From an uncultured Clostridium sp. (GTDB lineage Bacteria > Bacillota > Clostridia > Clostridiales > Clostridiaceae), in NCBI GenBank assembly GCA_934777095.1, contig CAKVNP010000060.1, positions 1 through 9,361 of the forward strand: 9,361 bases of DNA, written 5' to 3'. A program made the translations under genes and the position numbers. The notes under the pieces were generated by a model, which searched no databases, was not told the DNA's origin, and saw only the letters and a list, made by a program, of their open reading frames with translations. Of this stretch, positions 1 to 5,804 are shown piece after piece; the first letter of the stretch is position 1, and every line of letters begins with the position of its first letter.

Positions 1-1
1 A

Positions 2-535
2 TCAAAGATGGATTACATTAAAGGTAATTCAGTAATATATTGTATGCTTAATAATATGCAGGAAGTGACTAAATATATTGAAAAGATGGTGGATTTACAA
101 ATTGAAATTAATAAAAAAATAGTGGAATTACCTTTTTCCTTTAAAGAAATAATAAGGAATAGGATTGAAGTTAATACAATGCTAAATCCAGCACAACAGA
201 AAAATATTTTAGAAAGATTAGCAAAGTTGCCAACTGGAAAGAACCTATGTCATGGTGATTTTCACGGGTATAATATTTTAAACTCTAATGATCAGTATTA
301 TGTTATTGACTGGACAAATGCTAGTTATGGAGAACCAAATGCTGATGTATGTAGGACTTATCTAATTTATCTTTTACAGGCTCCAGAAATTGCTGATAAA
401 TATTTGGCTATTTATTGTGAAAAAACAGGTAAAAGTAAAGATGAAATTACAGTGTGGCTGCCGGTACTTGCAGCAGCAAGATTAATTGAGAACATTGAGG
501 GTGAAGAAGAAAAGTTGAAAAGTATTATCCTATGA
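2..535 (+). CDS. Aminoglycoside phosphotransferase-fold kinase, 5'-truncated by the window edge
   Basis: This is the C-terminal part of a small-molecule kinase of the aminoglycoside/choline phosphotransferase (APH) superfamily. Counting from the first visible ATG at position 8, the catalytic loop HGDFHGYN lies at residues 82-89 (D84 catalytic, N89 metal-binding). The metal-binding Asp of the DFG-equivalent is D101 in VIDW, followed by a G-x-P-x-A-D-V segment typical of the family. The codons before position 8 stay open in the same frame, and the N-lobe (nucleotide loop and ATP-binding Lys) is absent, so roughly the first 80-100 residues probably lie left of the window and the ATG is internal. 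The substrate cannot be told: many clostridial members are chromosomal, and this should not be read as a resistance gene. A DUF1653 gene follows 35 bases downstream and may share its transcript. Confidence 0.85.
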   Translation, partial: SKMDYIKGNSVIYCMLNNMQEVTKYIEKMVDLQIEINKKIVELPFSFKEIIRNRIEVNTMLNPAQQKNILERLAKLPTGKNLCHGDFHGYNILNSNDQYYVIDWTNASYGEPNADVCRTYLIYLLQAPEIADKYLAIYCEKTGKSKDEITVWLPVLAAARLIENIEGEEEKLKSIIL

Positions 536-570
536 AGGTATAATTAAATAAAAACTTTAAGGAGAACAGC

Positions 571-819
571 ATGAGAGATATAACTAATGCAAGAGGAAAA
601 ATATTTAGACATTTTAAAGGTGATTTATATTTAGTAATGGATTTTGTTACGCATTCAGAAACGCAGGAAAAGATGGTTCTATATAAAGCCTTATATGGAG
701 AGTGTGGATTATTTGTAAGACCATATGAAATGTTCTTAGAAGAAGTACCAGCAGGAAAAGTAAATCCTACAGGACAAAAATATAGATTCGAAGAATACAC
801 AGTACAAAGCGTAAAATAA
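571..819 (+). CDS. DUF1653 family protein
   Basis: A small cytoplasmic protein of 82 residues made almost entirely of a DUF1653 domain. The recognisable core runs from GKIFRHFKG (residues 9-17) through Y-x-V-x-D, the H-S-E-T-x-E-K-M segment, Y-K-A-L-Y-G, and V-R-P-x-E-M-F-L-E-E near residue 55, ending with a KYRFE segment. The biochemical function of this family is unknown to me. Start: the ATG is preceded by AAGGAG at 559-564 with a 6-base spacer. It lies 35 bases after the APH-like kinase on the same strand with no terminator between them, so co-transcription is likely, and the palindrome at 867-901 follows it. No signal peptide or membrane segment is visible. Confidence 0.9.
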   Translation: MRDITNARGKIFRHFKGDLYLVMDFVTHSETQEKMVLYKALYGECGLFVRPYEMFLEEVPAGKVNPTGQKYRFEEYTVQSVK

Positions 820-841
820 TTAATAAACTTATATGATGATG

Positions 842-912
842 AATTATGAATAAAGAATGATTAAATAAGGAGGAAATTCCCTAAAGGTGAATTTCCTCCT
901 TAATTCATAATT
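842..912. repeat. Nested palindrome, possible small dispersed repeat
   Basis: The 10-base arm AATTATGAAT at 842-851 is matched by its exact reverse complement at 903-912, enclosing the 13-bp stem at 867-901. The 5' side carries 15 extra bases (852-866) and the 3' side only one (902), so the whole looks like a palindrome that acquired an insertion or lost the matching segment. The outer arm partly repeats itself (ATGATGAATTATGAATAAAG region). Its position between convergent genes is where small palindromic elements often lie, but whether copies exist elsewhere in the genome is not visible here. Confidence 0.45.
867..901. terminator. 13-bp hairpin between convergent genes, probable bidirectional terminator
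   Basis: A perfect 13-bp inverted repeat (867-879 with 889-901, 9-base loop) lies between the DUF1653 gene on + and the coiled-coil gene on -. The T tracts on either side are poor, so termination would rest on the stable stem. An outer inverted repeat surrounds it (842-851 with 903-912). Confidence 0.7.
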
Positions 913-915
913 AAA

Positions 916-1452
916 TTACACACTTATTTTTTCAATTTGCTTCTGTAAAGAGTTGTAGATAAGCTGTGTCTTTTCAAAAGTAGTCATTAAGTTCTTTTCT
1001 AAATTTTCTTCAACTTGTGCAAAGTTCCAAAGGAAATTTCTATTATTTAGAGCAAAAGCACATTTCCCATAATCAATCACTTCTCTAGAGACACCTGAAG
1101 AATTATTAGTAGATAATTTAGTAACGCAGAATTCCATATTCCATAATAACCATAACTCATAAGTACCTTCACCATGTTCTGCATAATAAAAATCTGTAAA
1201 AGATGAAGGCGTAAATGAATCAAGTAAAAGTGCATGATTACAAAGGCTTCTAATAGATGTAATATTTCCATAGATATTTTTTATATTAAATTCACTTACG
1301 TTAGGAATAGGTGAAAAAGTTAAATGTTTTACTGATTTTTGAATTAAATCAGTTACTTCTTTAACTTTCATATCGATAAGTGAAGAGTTTAGTTCATTTA
1401 TTTTTTTATTATTTTCATTTATTTTCTCAATTAGTGATAAAATATTTGACAA
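916..1452 (-). CDS. Unrecognised coiled-coil protein, 178 residues
   Basis: I do not recognise this protein. Residues about 5-45 are strongly heptad-like and rich in Asn, Lys, Glu and Ile/Leu, suggesting a coiled coil. A central region (about 50-145) is mixed, with aromatic clusters such as FTDFYYAEHGEGTYELWLLW. The C-terminus (about 146-178) is again a long amphipathic helix. There is no signal peptide, membrane helix or catalytic motif, so it is probably cytoplasmic. Start: TTG at 1452-1450 with a GGGGG ribosome site 8 bases upstream. The frame meets a stop seven codons upstream with no ATG, and the next internal Met (residue 28) would remove most of the coiled coil. It lies 107 bases downstream of the metallophosphoesterase on the same strand with no strong terminator between, so read-through is possible. 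Codon use matches the neighbours. Confidence 0.75.
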   Translation of the reverse strand: MSNILSLIEKINENNKKINELNSSLIDMKVKEVTDLIQKSVKHLTFSPIPNVSEFNIKNIYGNITSIRSLCNHALLLDSFTPSSFTDFYYAEHGEGTYELWLLWNMEFCVTKLSTNNSSGVSREVIDYGKCAFALNNRNFLWNFAQVEENLEKNLMTTFEKTQLIYNSLQKQIEKISV

Positions 1453-1460
1453 GTAAAAAT

Positions 1461-1468
1461 CCCCCTTT
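1461..1468 (-). promoter_or_regulatory. Ribosome binding site that decides a TTG start
   Basis: Read on the minus strand, this A-AAGGGGG stretch sits 8 bases before the TTG codon at 1452. With a stop codon just upstream in frame and no ATG available, it fixes TTG as the start of the coiled-coil protein. Confidence 0.6.
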
Positions 1469-1559
1469 TGTTAATAGCATACTTAGTATATCGATAGATA
1501 AGTAGCTCTTCTTAATAGAGAAATATTTTCAAATTTATCACATTTAATAGATGAATAAA

Positions 1560-2408
1560 TTAATTTGTTAATTGAATAATTGGTAGATGAACTCTATTAT
1601 TTATTCTAATAGGAAAAGAACTATTGCAAAGTCCACGGCTAACTAACATTTTTCCACCTTCTTCGTCAGTATACAAACCAGAAGTATATTTTGGGAAGAA
1701 GCCCTGTCCAGGAGCAAATAGTCCTAAATTAGCAAAAGGTACTCTAAATTGCCCGCCATGTGCATGTCCTGTAAATACTAAGTCAGGCTTTATTTTATTA
1801 TTAGAATGAAAATAACTATAAAACTTTTCAGGTCTATGAGAAAGCAGAAGAACCGGAATTGATTCTATATCTTGGGTTGTACTAGAAATAGTTTTTAAAT
1901 AGTTGTATTTATCTGTTAAACCTAAAATAGCAATAGATTTACCATTCTTTGAATAAGTAACAGCTTGATTATTTAAGACTATTACTCCATTTTCTGAAAT
2001 AATGCTTTCCCAAAGTGTAATGTTATTAGTGCTGTTATCATTATTTCCTGAAACTGCATAGGTTGGACATATATCCGCAAGGTTTTTGCAAAAATCGTCT
2101 AAGCCACAAGTTTTTAAATCAGCTCTTCGATCAACAATATCCCCAGTGAGAAAAATTAAATCCGGTTTTGCATTTTTAACCTCCTGGATAATGCTATTAA
2201 TAAAATCTGAATTAGCAGGTAGATGAACATCTGATATATGAGCAATCTTTAAGCCGACAAATTCATCAGGAAGATTTTTAATTGAGATACTAAAAGGCTC
2301 TAAATCTATGCAGTTGTCTTCGTAGTAGATATATGGTAATAAGATGCATAATATTAAGAATGCTGAAATTAGAATTTTATGTCTTAATAATATATTTAAT
2401 ATTCTCAT
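1560..2408 (-). CDS. Membrane-anchored calcineurin-like metallophosphoesterase (YkuE/YaeI type)
   Basis: A dinuclear-metal phosphoesterase of 282 residues, the usual length for the YkuE/YaeI group. A single hydrophobic helix at about residues 10-28 with basic flanks (R2, R9, K11) should anchor it, with the catalytic domain outside the cytoplasm. Family motifs appear in order: D60-x-H62 (HISDVHLP), G89-D90-x-x-D93 (TGDIVD), G121-N122-N123-D124, H191 (LLSHRPE) and G-H215-x-H217-G-G-Q. The C-terminal S-R-G-L...P-I-R-I-N-N-R segment is typical of this subgroup. The usual GNH[DE] is GNND here. The substrate is unknown; some relatives act on UDP-diacylglucosamine or phospholipids, but that cannot be assumed. 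Start: ATG preceded by the near-ideal AGGAGGTGA at 2416-2424, 7-base spacer. The coiled-coil gene follows downstream; the PHP gene is divergent. Confidence 0.9.
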   Translation of the reverse strand: MRILNILLRHKILISAFLILCILLPYIYYEDNCIDLEPFSISIKNLPDEFVGLKIAHISDVHLPANSDFINSIIQEVKNAKPDLIFLTGDIVDRRADLKTCGLDDFCKNLADICPTYAVSGNNDNSTNNITLWESIISENGVIVLNNQAVTYSKNGKSIAILGLTDKYNYLKTISSTTQDIESIPVLLLSHRPEKFYSYFHSNNKIKPDLVFTGHAHGGQFRVPFANLGLFAPGQGFFPKYTSGLYTDEEGGKMLVSRGLCNSSFPIRINNRVHLPIIQLTN

Positions 2409-2575
2409 AAACTAATCACCTCCTATTACGATATATAAACAATTGTAACACAATATGTTATTTGTTGCATAATAAGTAAAAATAAGTTAGAAATATTTAA
2501 TTTTTAAAATCATTAGAATTAGGCATTAATAAAGAATATAGTAAATCGTAGAATAATTTATTGTGCGAGAAATAT

Positions 2576-3280
2576 ATGTTAGAAAAAGGTGATTTTCATA
2601 TGCATTCAATTTGTTCTGATGGTAATCTTTCGCCAGCGGAAATAGTTAAATATGCTAAAAAAAGAAAAGTAGATATTATAGCACTGACAGATCATAATAA
2701 TGTTAATGGATTAGATGAGGCTATTTATGAAGGGAAGAAAAATAATGTTGTAGTAATTCCAGGTGTAGAATTATCAACTAAGTATAAAAGTAATAGAGTT
2801 CATGTGCTAGGATATTTTAAAGATGATAGTTATAAAAATGAACTGTTGATCCAAATATTGAGGAGTGTAAAGTTAGGCAGAATAGGAGAAATAAAAAAGA
2901 TATTTAAAGACAAATTAGACTTCAATGGATATAAGAATAAACTATATGTTGAAACTGGCATAAAATTATTAAAGTTTTTTGGAGCAACAGTGGTACTAGC
3001 GCATCCTGTGCTTATTTGCAGAAACTATTATGATGATATTTTTAAGATGGATTTTGATGGGATTGAAGCAAAATATTTTAAAAATACAGAAGAGGATACA
3101 GAATATTTTATTAGAATAGCAAAAGAAAGGAGATTACTTTATACTGCAGGTTCAGATTTTCATACTAAGATAGAACAGTATCGAATACATGGACTTATTG
3201 GTGATGTATTTTTAAACCAAAGAGAAATAGAAGTTTTTTTAAAGGGGTCAGGATTGGATGTATGGACAAATAAGTTTTAG
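2576..3280 (+). CDS. PHP-domain metal-dependent phosphoesterase
   Basis: A 234-residue PHP-domain protein, probably a cytoplasmic trinuclear-metal phosphoesterase related to YciV/TrpH-type nucleoside-bisphosphate 3'-phosphatases or 5'-3' exonucleases; the true substrate is unknown. Metal ligands visible: H8-x-H10 (DFHMHS) and D15, D39-H40 in LTDHN, E65 in GVELS, H76 in VHVLGYF, H143 in LAHP, and D194-x-H196 in GSDFH. It is somewhat shorter than the 270-290 residues common in that group, with the deficit between H76 and the LAHP motif. Start is uncertain: ATG 2576 has only a weak GAGA upstream, while an in-frame TTG at 2561 would add five residues and has no ribosome site. I prefer the ATG because it begins the conserved strand. 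A weak promoter (TTAGAA at 2513, TATAGT at 2537) could serve it. Confidence 0.85.
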   Translation: MLEKGDFHMHSICSDGNLSPAEIVKYAKKRKVDIIALTDHNNVNGLDEAIYEGKKNNVVVIPGVELSTKYKSNRVHVLGYFKDDSYKNELLIQILRSVKLGRIGEIKKIFKDKLDFNGYKNKLYVETGIKLLKFFGATVVLAHPVLICRNYYDDIFKMDFDGIEAKYFKNTEEDTEYFIRIAKERRLLYTAGSDFHTKIEQYRIHGLIGDVFLNQREIEVFLKGSGLDVWTNKF

Positions 3281-3285
3281 TAAAT

Positions 3286-3329
3286 TTTATAGTTTTAGAA
3301 ACTCTTAAGAGAGTTCCTAAAACTATAAA
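3286..3329. terminator. Long hairpin, bidirectional terminator between PHP and VOC genes
   Basis: Bases 3286-3304 pair with 3311-3329 with a single mismatch (3299/3316), giving a 19-position stem around a 6-base loop. On + a T-rich stretch follows at 3334-3350; on - the sequence past the stem is AT-rich with a shorter T run. The element lies just after the PHP stop and just after the stop of the convergent VOC gene, so it can serve both. Confidence 0.8.
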
Positions 3330-3343
3330 GGAAAGTTGTTTAT

Positions 3344-3730
3344 TTATTTAACTAAATCTTCTCTTAATAAATATTGGTTGCCATCTTGATCTTTAAAAGG
3401 AACCATTTTACCATATGGCATAGACATGATTTCGCCTACAGCTACCCCATTATTTTTCATTTCATCATAAGCTTTAGTTAAATCCATTGTGCTTAAAATA
3501 ATATTTGGATGAGATACATTAGCATTTGGGTTTTGTTTAAGCATCATTTCTTTTTCATATAAAACAAAAGTTGTAAAACATTCATTAGATGGTGCTACCT
3601 CAACCCATTTCATATTTGGCCCCATTTGTTGTTCAAATTTAATAACAAAGTTCATTTTTTCAGTCCAAAATTTGATTGCTTCTTCTTGATTATTTGCATA
3701 TATAGTAATTTTCCCTATTTGATTTATCAT
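3344..3730 (-). CDS. VOC superfamily (glyoxalase/bleomycin-resistance fold) protein
   Basis: A 128-residue cytoplasmic protein with two beta-alpha-beta-beta-beta halves typical of the VOC superfamily: the first around residues 4-60 (IGKITIYANNQEEAIKFW), the second around 74-124, ending in the diagnostic KDQDGNQYLLRE strand. Function is not predictable beyond the fold. By eye, the first metal-ligand position (His or Gln in glyoxalase I) is K7, while E123 fits the last ligand position, so classical glyoxalase activity is doubtful. Start: the frame is open 23 codons further upstream to 3799, but ATG 3730 has GGAGA 7 bases before it (3738-3742) and a good promoter lies between the two candidates, so 3730 is the real start. 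It is a single-gene unit, convergent with the PHP gene and divergent from the two-helix membrane protein. Confidence 0.9.
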   Translation of the reverse strand: MINQIGKITIYANNQEEAIKFWTEKMNFVIKFEQQMGPNMKWVEVAPSNECFTTFVLYEKEMMLKQNPNANVSHPNIILSTMDLTKAYDEMKNNGVAVGEIMSMPYGKMVPFKDQDGNQYLLREDLVK

Positions 3731-3764
3731 ATGTTTATCTCCAGTAAATTTAATAATAATTAAA

Positions 3765-3793
3765 AGTATAGAATAATAATGAAAATATTGCAA
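3765..3793 (-). promoter_or_regulatory. Sigma-A type promoter of the VOC gene
   Basis: Read on the minus strand: TTGCAA (3793-3788), a 17-base spacer and TATACT (3770-3765). Transcription should begin near 3758, about 28 bases before the ATG at 3730, so the upstream in-frame start at 3799 would not be on the transcript. Confidence 0.65.
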
Positions 3794-3841
3794 ATACATA
3801 TTTTCCCTATGAGAATAAAAGGAAAATTATTAATGTAATCA

Positions 3842-3868
3842 TTGACATAAACTTTGAATTAAGATAAT
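3842..3868 (+). promoter_or_regulatory. Probable promoter of the two-helix membrane protein
   Basis: A perfect TTGACA at 3842-3847 is followed after 15 bases by GATAAT at 3863-3868. The spacer is shorter than the ideal 17; a 17-base spacer would give the poorer TAATCT. The start point would fall near 3875, about 40 bases before the TTG start at 3915. Confidence 0.5.
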
Positions 3869-3914
3869 CTTATGTTAAAAAGTAAACGATAGGCCATAAG
3901 AGGAGAGAAATTTA

Positions 3915-4700
3915 TTGAAAAAACAAACAAAAGAAACAATAATTATTGGCATGGGACTTGTATTATTGTCACTTGCATTACATTATGCACATTATTTAAC
4001 TTTTAGGGATGCACATCACACATTGATTTTCTTATTTGCTGATATAGCCTTTATCCCAATGGATGTATTTTTTACTACATTAATACTTGATAAATTTTTA
4101 GAGAGAAGAGAAAGACATCATTTGTTAGGTAAATTAAATATGCTTATAGGAGTATTCTATACTGAAATAGGTACTAAGCTTCTTTTAGATATAGTAGAGG
4201 GCGATAATGAAAGAGAATTCTTAAGTGGAGCATGTATATCAAATAATACATGGGATGAAAAGCCTTTTGCAGAGCTACATGAAAGAATTTTAAACCATGA
4301 TTATGATGTTGATATTACTAAGGTTAATTTAAGAAGTATTAAATCAACATTAGATAGCAATAAGGATTTGTTGATTTCATTAATAGAGAATGAAAATTTA
4401 ATCGAGCATGAAGCATTTACTGAAATGTTAATGTCTATTATGCATTTAAGGGAAGAATTAAATACTAGATTATCCGATGATATGCAGGAATATGAGTTCC
4501 AACATATCGAAAAGGATATGGAAATTGCTTATGGTTATTTAACAGCAGAATGGGCAGAATATATGAAGCACTTAAGCAAAAATTATCCTGTTTTATATTG
4601 CAAAGCCTTAATAAATAATCCGTTTGATACAAGAAGCAAGATGGAAAAAGATCAATGTTACTTAAAAGAGTGCAGAAATCAATTTAAACAAAATAAATAG
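3915..4700 (+). CDS. Conserved-looking protein with two N-terminal membrane helices, function unknown
   Basis: 261 residues. Two hydrophobic helices (about 8-28 and 36-58) are joined by a short loop rich in His and Asp (H23, H26, D32, H34, H35). A helical, charged cytoplasmic domain follows (about 60-261), beginning DKFLERRERHH and containing an L-x-M-x-I-G-x-F-Y-x-E-I-G-T-K segment (about 74-88). Four Cys lie in or near the domain (C107, C229, C248, C253). I have the impression that the LHYxHxxxFxDAHH...DIAFxPxDV pattern recurs in uncharacterised proteins of clostridia and other anaerobes, but I cannot name a family. Start: TTG with AGGAG at 3901-3905, 9-base spacer; no ATG lies near. It is a single-gene unit with its own promoter and terminator. 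A membrane-tethered regulator or sensor is possible, but nothing visible proves it. Confidence 0.8.
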   Translation: MKKQTKETIIIGMGLVLLSLALHYAHYLTFRDAHHTLIFLFADIAFIPMDVFFTTLILDKFLERRERHHLLGKLNMLIGVFYTEIGTKLLLDIVEGDNEREFLSGACISNNTWDEKPFAELHERILNHDYDVDITKVNLRSIKSTLDSNKDLLISLIENENLIEHEAFTEMLMSIMHLREELNTRLSDDMQEYEFQHIEKDMEIAYGYLTAEWAEYMKHLSKNYPVLYCKALINNPFDTRSKMEKDQCYLKECRNQFKQNK

Positions 4701-4742
4701 AATTAAAAATATTAGATTTATTGATTAGAAATTCTTTAATTT

Positions 4743-4767
4743 AAGCACCCTAATAATGAGGGTGCTT
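4743..4767 (+). terminator. Rho-independent terminator after the two-helix protein, inside the cbiK leader
   Basis: A perfect 9-bp stem AAGCACCCT / AGGGTGCTT (4743-4751 with 4759-4767), 7-base loop, followed by TTTTAATTT. It lies 42 bases past the upstream stop codon and ends only 17 bases before the cbiK ribosome site, leaving no room for a separate cbiK promoter after it. Confidence 0.85.
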
Positions 4768-4798
4768 TTAATTTGAAAATAAGTTAGGAGATATTAAT

Positions 4799-5584
4799 AT
4801 GAAAAGAGCTATTTTAGTTGCCAGTTTTGGAACAAGTTATATACCTGCATTAAAGAAATCTATTGAATATATCGAAGAAAAAATAAAAGCTGAGTTTGTA
4901 GGATATGATGTGTATAGGGCTTTTACGTCACAGATAATTATTAATAAATTAGCAAGGGAACAAGGGCTTATTATATCAAAGCCTACTGAAGTATTAGATG
5001 AACTTTATAATAATGGTTATGAAGAAGTAATTATTGCGCCGCTACATATTATTCCAGGAGCCGAATTTAATTCTATCAGTGATACAAAAGAAAGCTATAA
5101 TGAGAAGTTTAAATCTATCAAATTAGCAAGGCCAATTTTTTATTATCAGGGAATAGCAGGACTGCCAGATGATTATTCATTATTTATTGATTCCGTAAAA
5201 GATATTTTTGATGGGCACGAAGGTATTGTAATAATGGGACATGGAGCAAAGCATCCATCTAATGCGGTATATGGTGCTCTGCAGGTTGTTTTGGAAGATG
5301 AGGGATATGATAATGTATTTGTGGGAACTATGGAGGGATATCCAACTATTGAAGCTGTAATTAAAAGAATAAAGGCTAAGGGAATAAAAGAAGTATTATT
5401 GATGCCGCTATTAGTATCAGCAGGAAAACATGTGAAAAGAGATATGGCTTCGGAGGATAAGCATTCTTGGAAATCTATTTTAGAGGCTGAAGGAATTAAA
5501 GTAAATATGTTTATTAAGGGGTTAGGAGAAGTAGATTCTTTTATCCAGTTATATTTAAATAGAATAAAAGAGTTAACAGATTAA
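4799..5584 (+). CDS. cbiK: Anaerobic sirohydrochlorin cobaltochelatase CbiK
   Basis: A class II chelatase that inserts Co2+ into sirohydrochlorin to give cobalt-sirohydrochlorin, the entry step of the oxygen-independent cobalamin pathway. At 261 residues it matches the length of Salmonella CbiK (about 264). It begins with the family strand ILVASFGTSY. Likely catalytic and metal-binding residues are H148 (MGHGAKHPSNAVY), E179 (VGTMEGYP) and H211 (SAGKHVKRDMA), matching the His/Glu/His set known for the Salmonella enzyme in order and spacing; the HSWKSILE segment (222-229) is also typical. There is no signal peptide, so it is cytoplasmic, unlike the exported CbiK of some sulfate reducers. Start: ATG with TAGGAG at 4785-4790, 8-base spacer. 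No other cobalamin gene and no cobalamin riboswitch consensus is visible nearby. It may also serve sirohaem-type iron chelation. Confidence 0.93.
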   Translation: MKRAILVASFGTSYIPALKKSIEYIEEKIKAEFVGYDVYRAFTSQIIINKLAREQGLIISKPTEVLDELYNNGYEEVIIAPLHIIPGAEFNSISDTKESYNEKFKSIKLARPIFYYQGIAGLPDDYSLFIDSVKDIFDGHEGIVIMGHGAKHPSNAVYGALQVVLEDEGYDNVFVGTMEGYPTIEAVIKRIKAKGIKEVLLMPLLVSAGKHVKRDMASEDKHSWKSILEAEGIKVNMFIKGLGEVDSFIQLYLNRIKELTD

Positions 5585-5615
5585 GTAACAGATATACTGT
5601 TTTATGATAAGAATT

Positions 5616-5644
5616 AGAGCTATATTTATGATATAGCTTTTTTT
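5616..5644 (+). terminator. Rho-independent terminator of cbiK
   Basis: An 8-bp stem AGCTATAT / ATATAGCT (5618-5625 with 5631-5638), 5-base loop, running into seven T (5638-5644). A smaller AACAG/CTGTT hairpin (5587-5591 with 5597-5601) precedes it directly after the stop codon. Confidence 0.88.
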
Positions 5645-5669
5645 ATTTAAATTCTTCGATAAAAGATAC

Positions 5670-5698
5670 TAGACTTAAAAGAAGCTTCAAGATATAAT
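5670..5698 (+). promoter_or_regulatory. Probable promoter of the scrKB operon
   Basis: TAGACT (5670-5675), a 17-base spacer and a perfect TATAAT (5693-5698). The start point would be near 5705, giving a leader of about 100 bases. A second TATAAT at 5710-5715 with a poor -35 (TTCAAG) is an alternative. In either case the palindrome at 5728-5739 lies downstream of the start point. Confidence 0.55.
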
Positions 5699-5727
5699 AA
5701 AATTGATTTTATAATTACGTATAGTAT

Positions 5728-5739
5728 GGGAACGTTCCC
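5728..5739. promoter_or_regulatory. GC-rich perfect palindrome, candidate LacI-family operator (ScrR- or CcpA-like)
   Basis: GGGAACGTTCCC is a 12-base perfect palindrome with a central CG, the form LacI-family sugar regulators bind. It lies about 65 bases before scrK and roughly 23-34 bases after the predicted transcription start, where a bound repressor would block elongation or promoter clearance. It resembles a CcpA cre site only partly. No regulator gene is in the window. Confidence 0.6.
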
Positions 5740-5804
5740 TTATATATAGTACATAATTTTTTTTGTTTTATTAATAATATTAATAGTTTTAGGAGGAATC
5801 GTTT

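Noticed and set aside
525..800. Open frame on the minus strand
   Set aside because: It is antisense to the well-supported DUF1653 gene and has no family features.
1077..1809. Small frames at 1077-1271 (-) and 1624-1809 (+)
   Set aside because: They lie inside the coiled-coil and metallophosphoesterase genes in other frames and show no motif or ribosome site.
3731..3799. Longer start for the VOC protein, adding 23 residues
   Set aside because: The extra codons lie over the gene's own promoter (3765-3793), and the ATG at 3730 has a proper ribosome site.
4701..4798. Possible cobalamin riboswitch before cbiK
   Set aside because: The gap is too short and lacks the conserved B12-box type sequence; only the terminator hairpin is present.
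5728..5741. Palindrome as a classical CcpA cre site
   Set aside because: It departs from the cre consensus at several conserved positions, so a general LacI-family operator is the safer reading.
5746..5759. 14 bases before scrK repeated exactly at 8927-8940 before the zinc-ribbon gene (ATAGTACATAATTT)
   Set aside because: With this base composition about one such match is expected by chance in a window this size, and the two genes share no evident regulation.
5769..5785. TATTAATA repeated as an inverted and direct repeat in the scrK leader
   Set aside because: Made only of A and T in an AT-rich leader; too little information to call a site.
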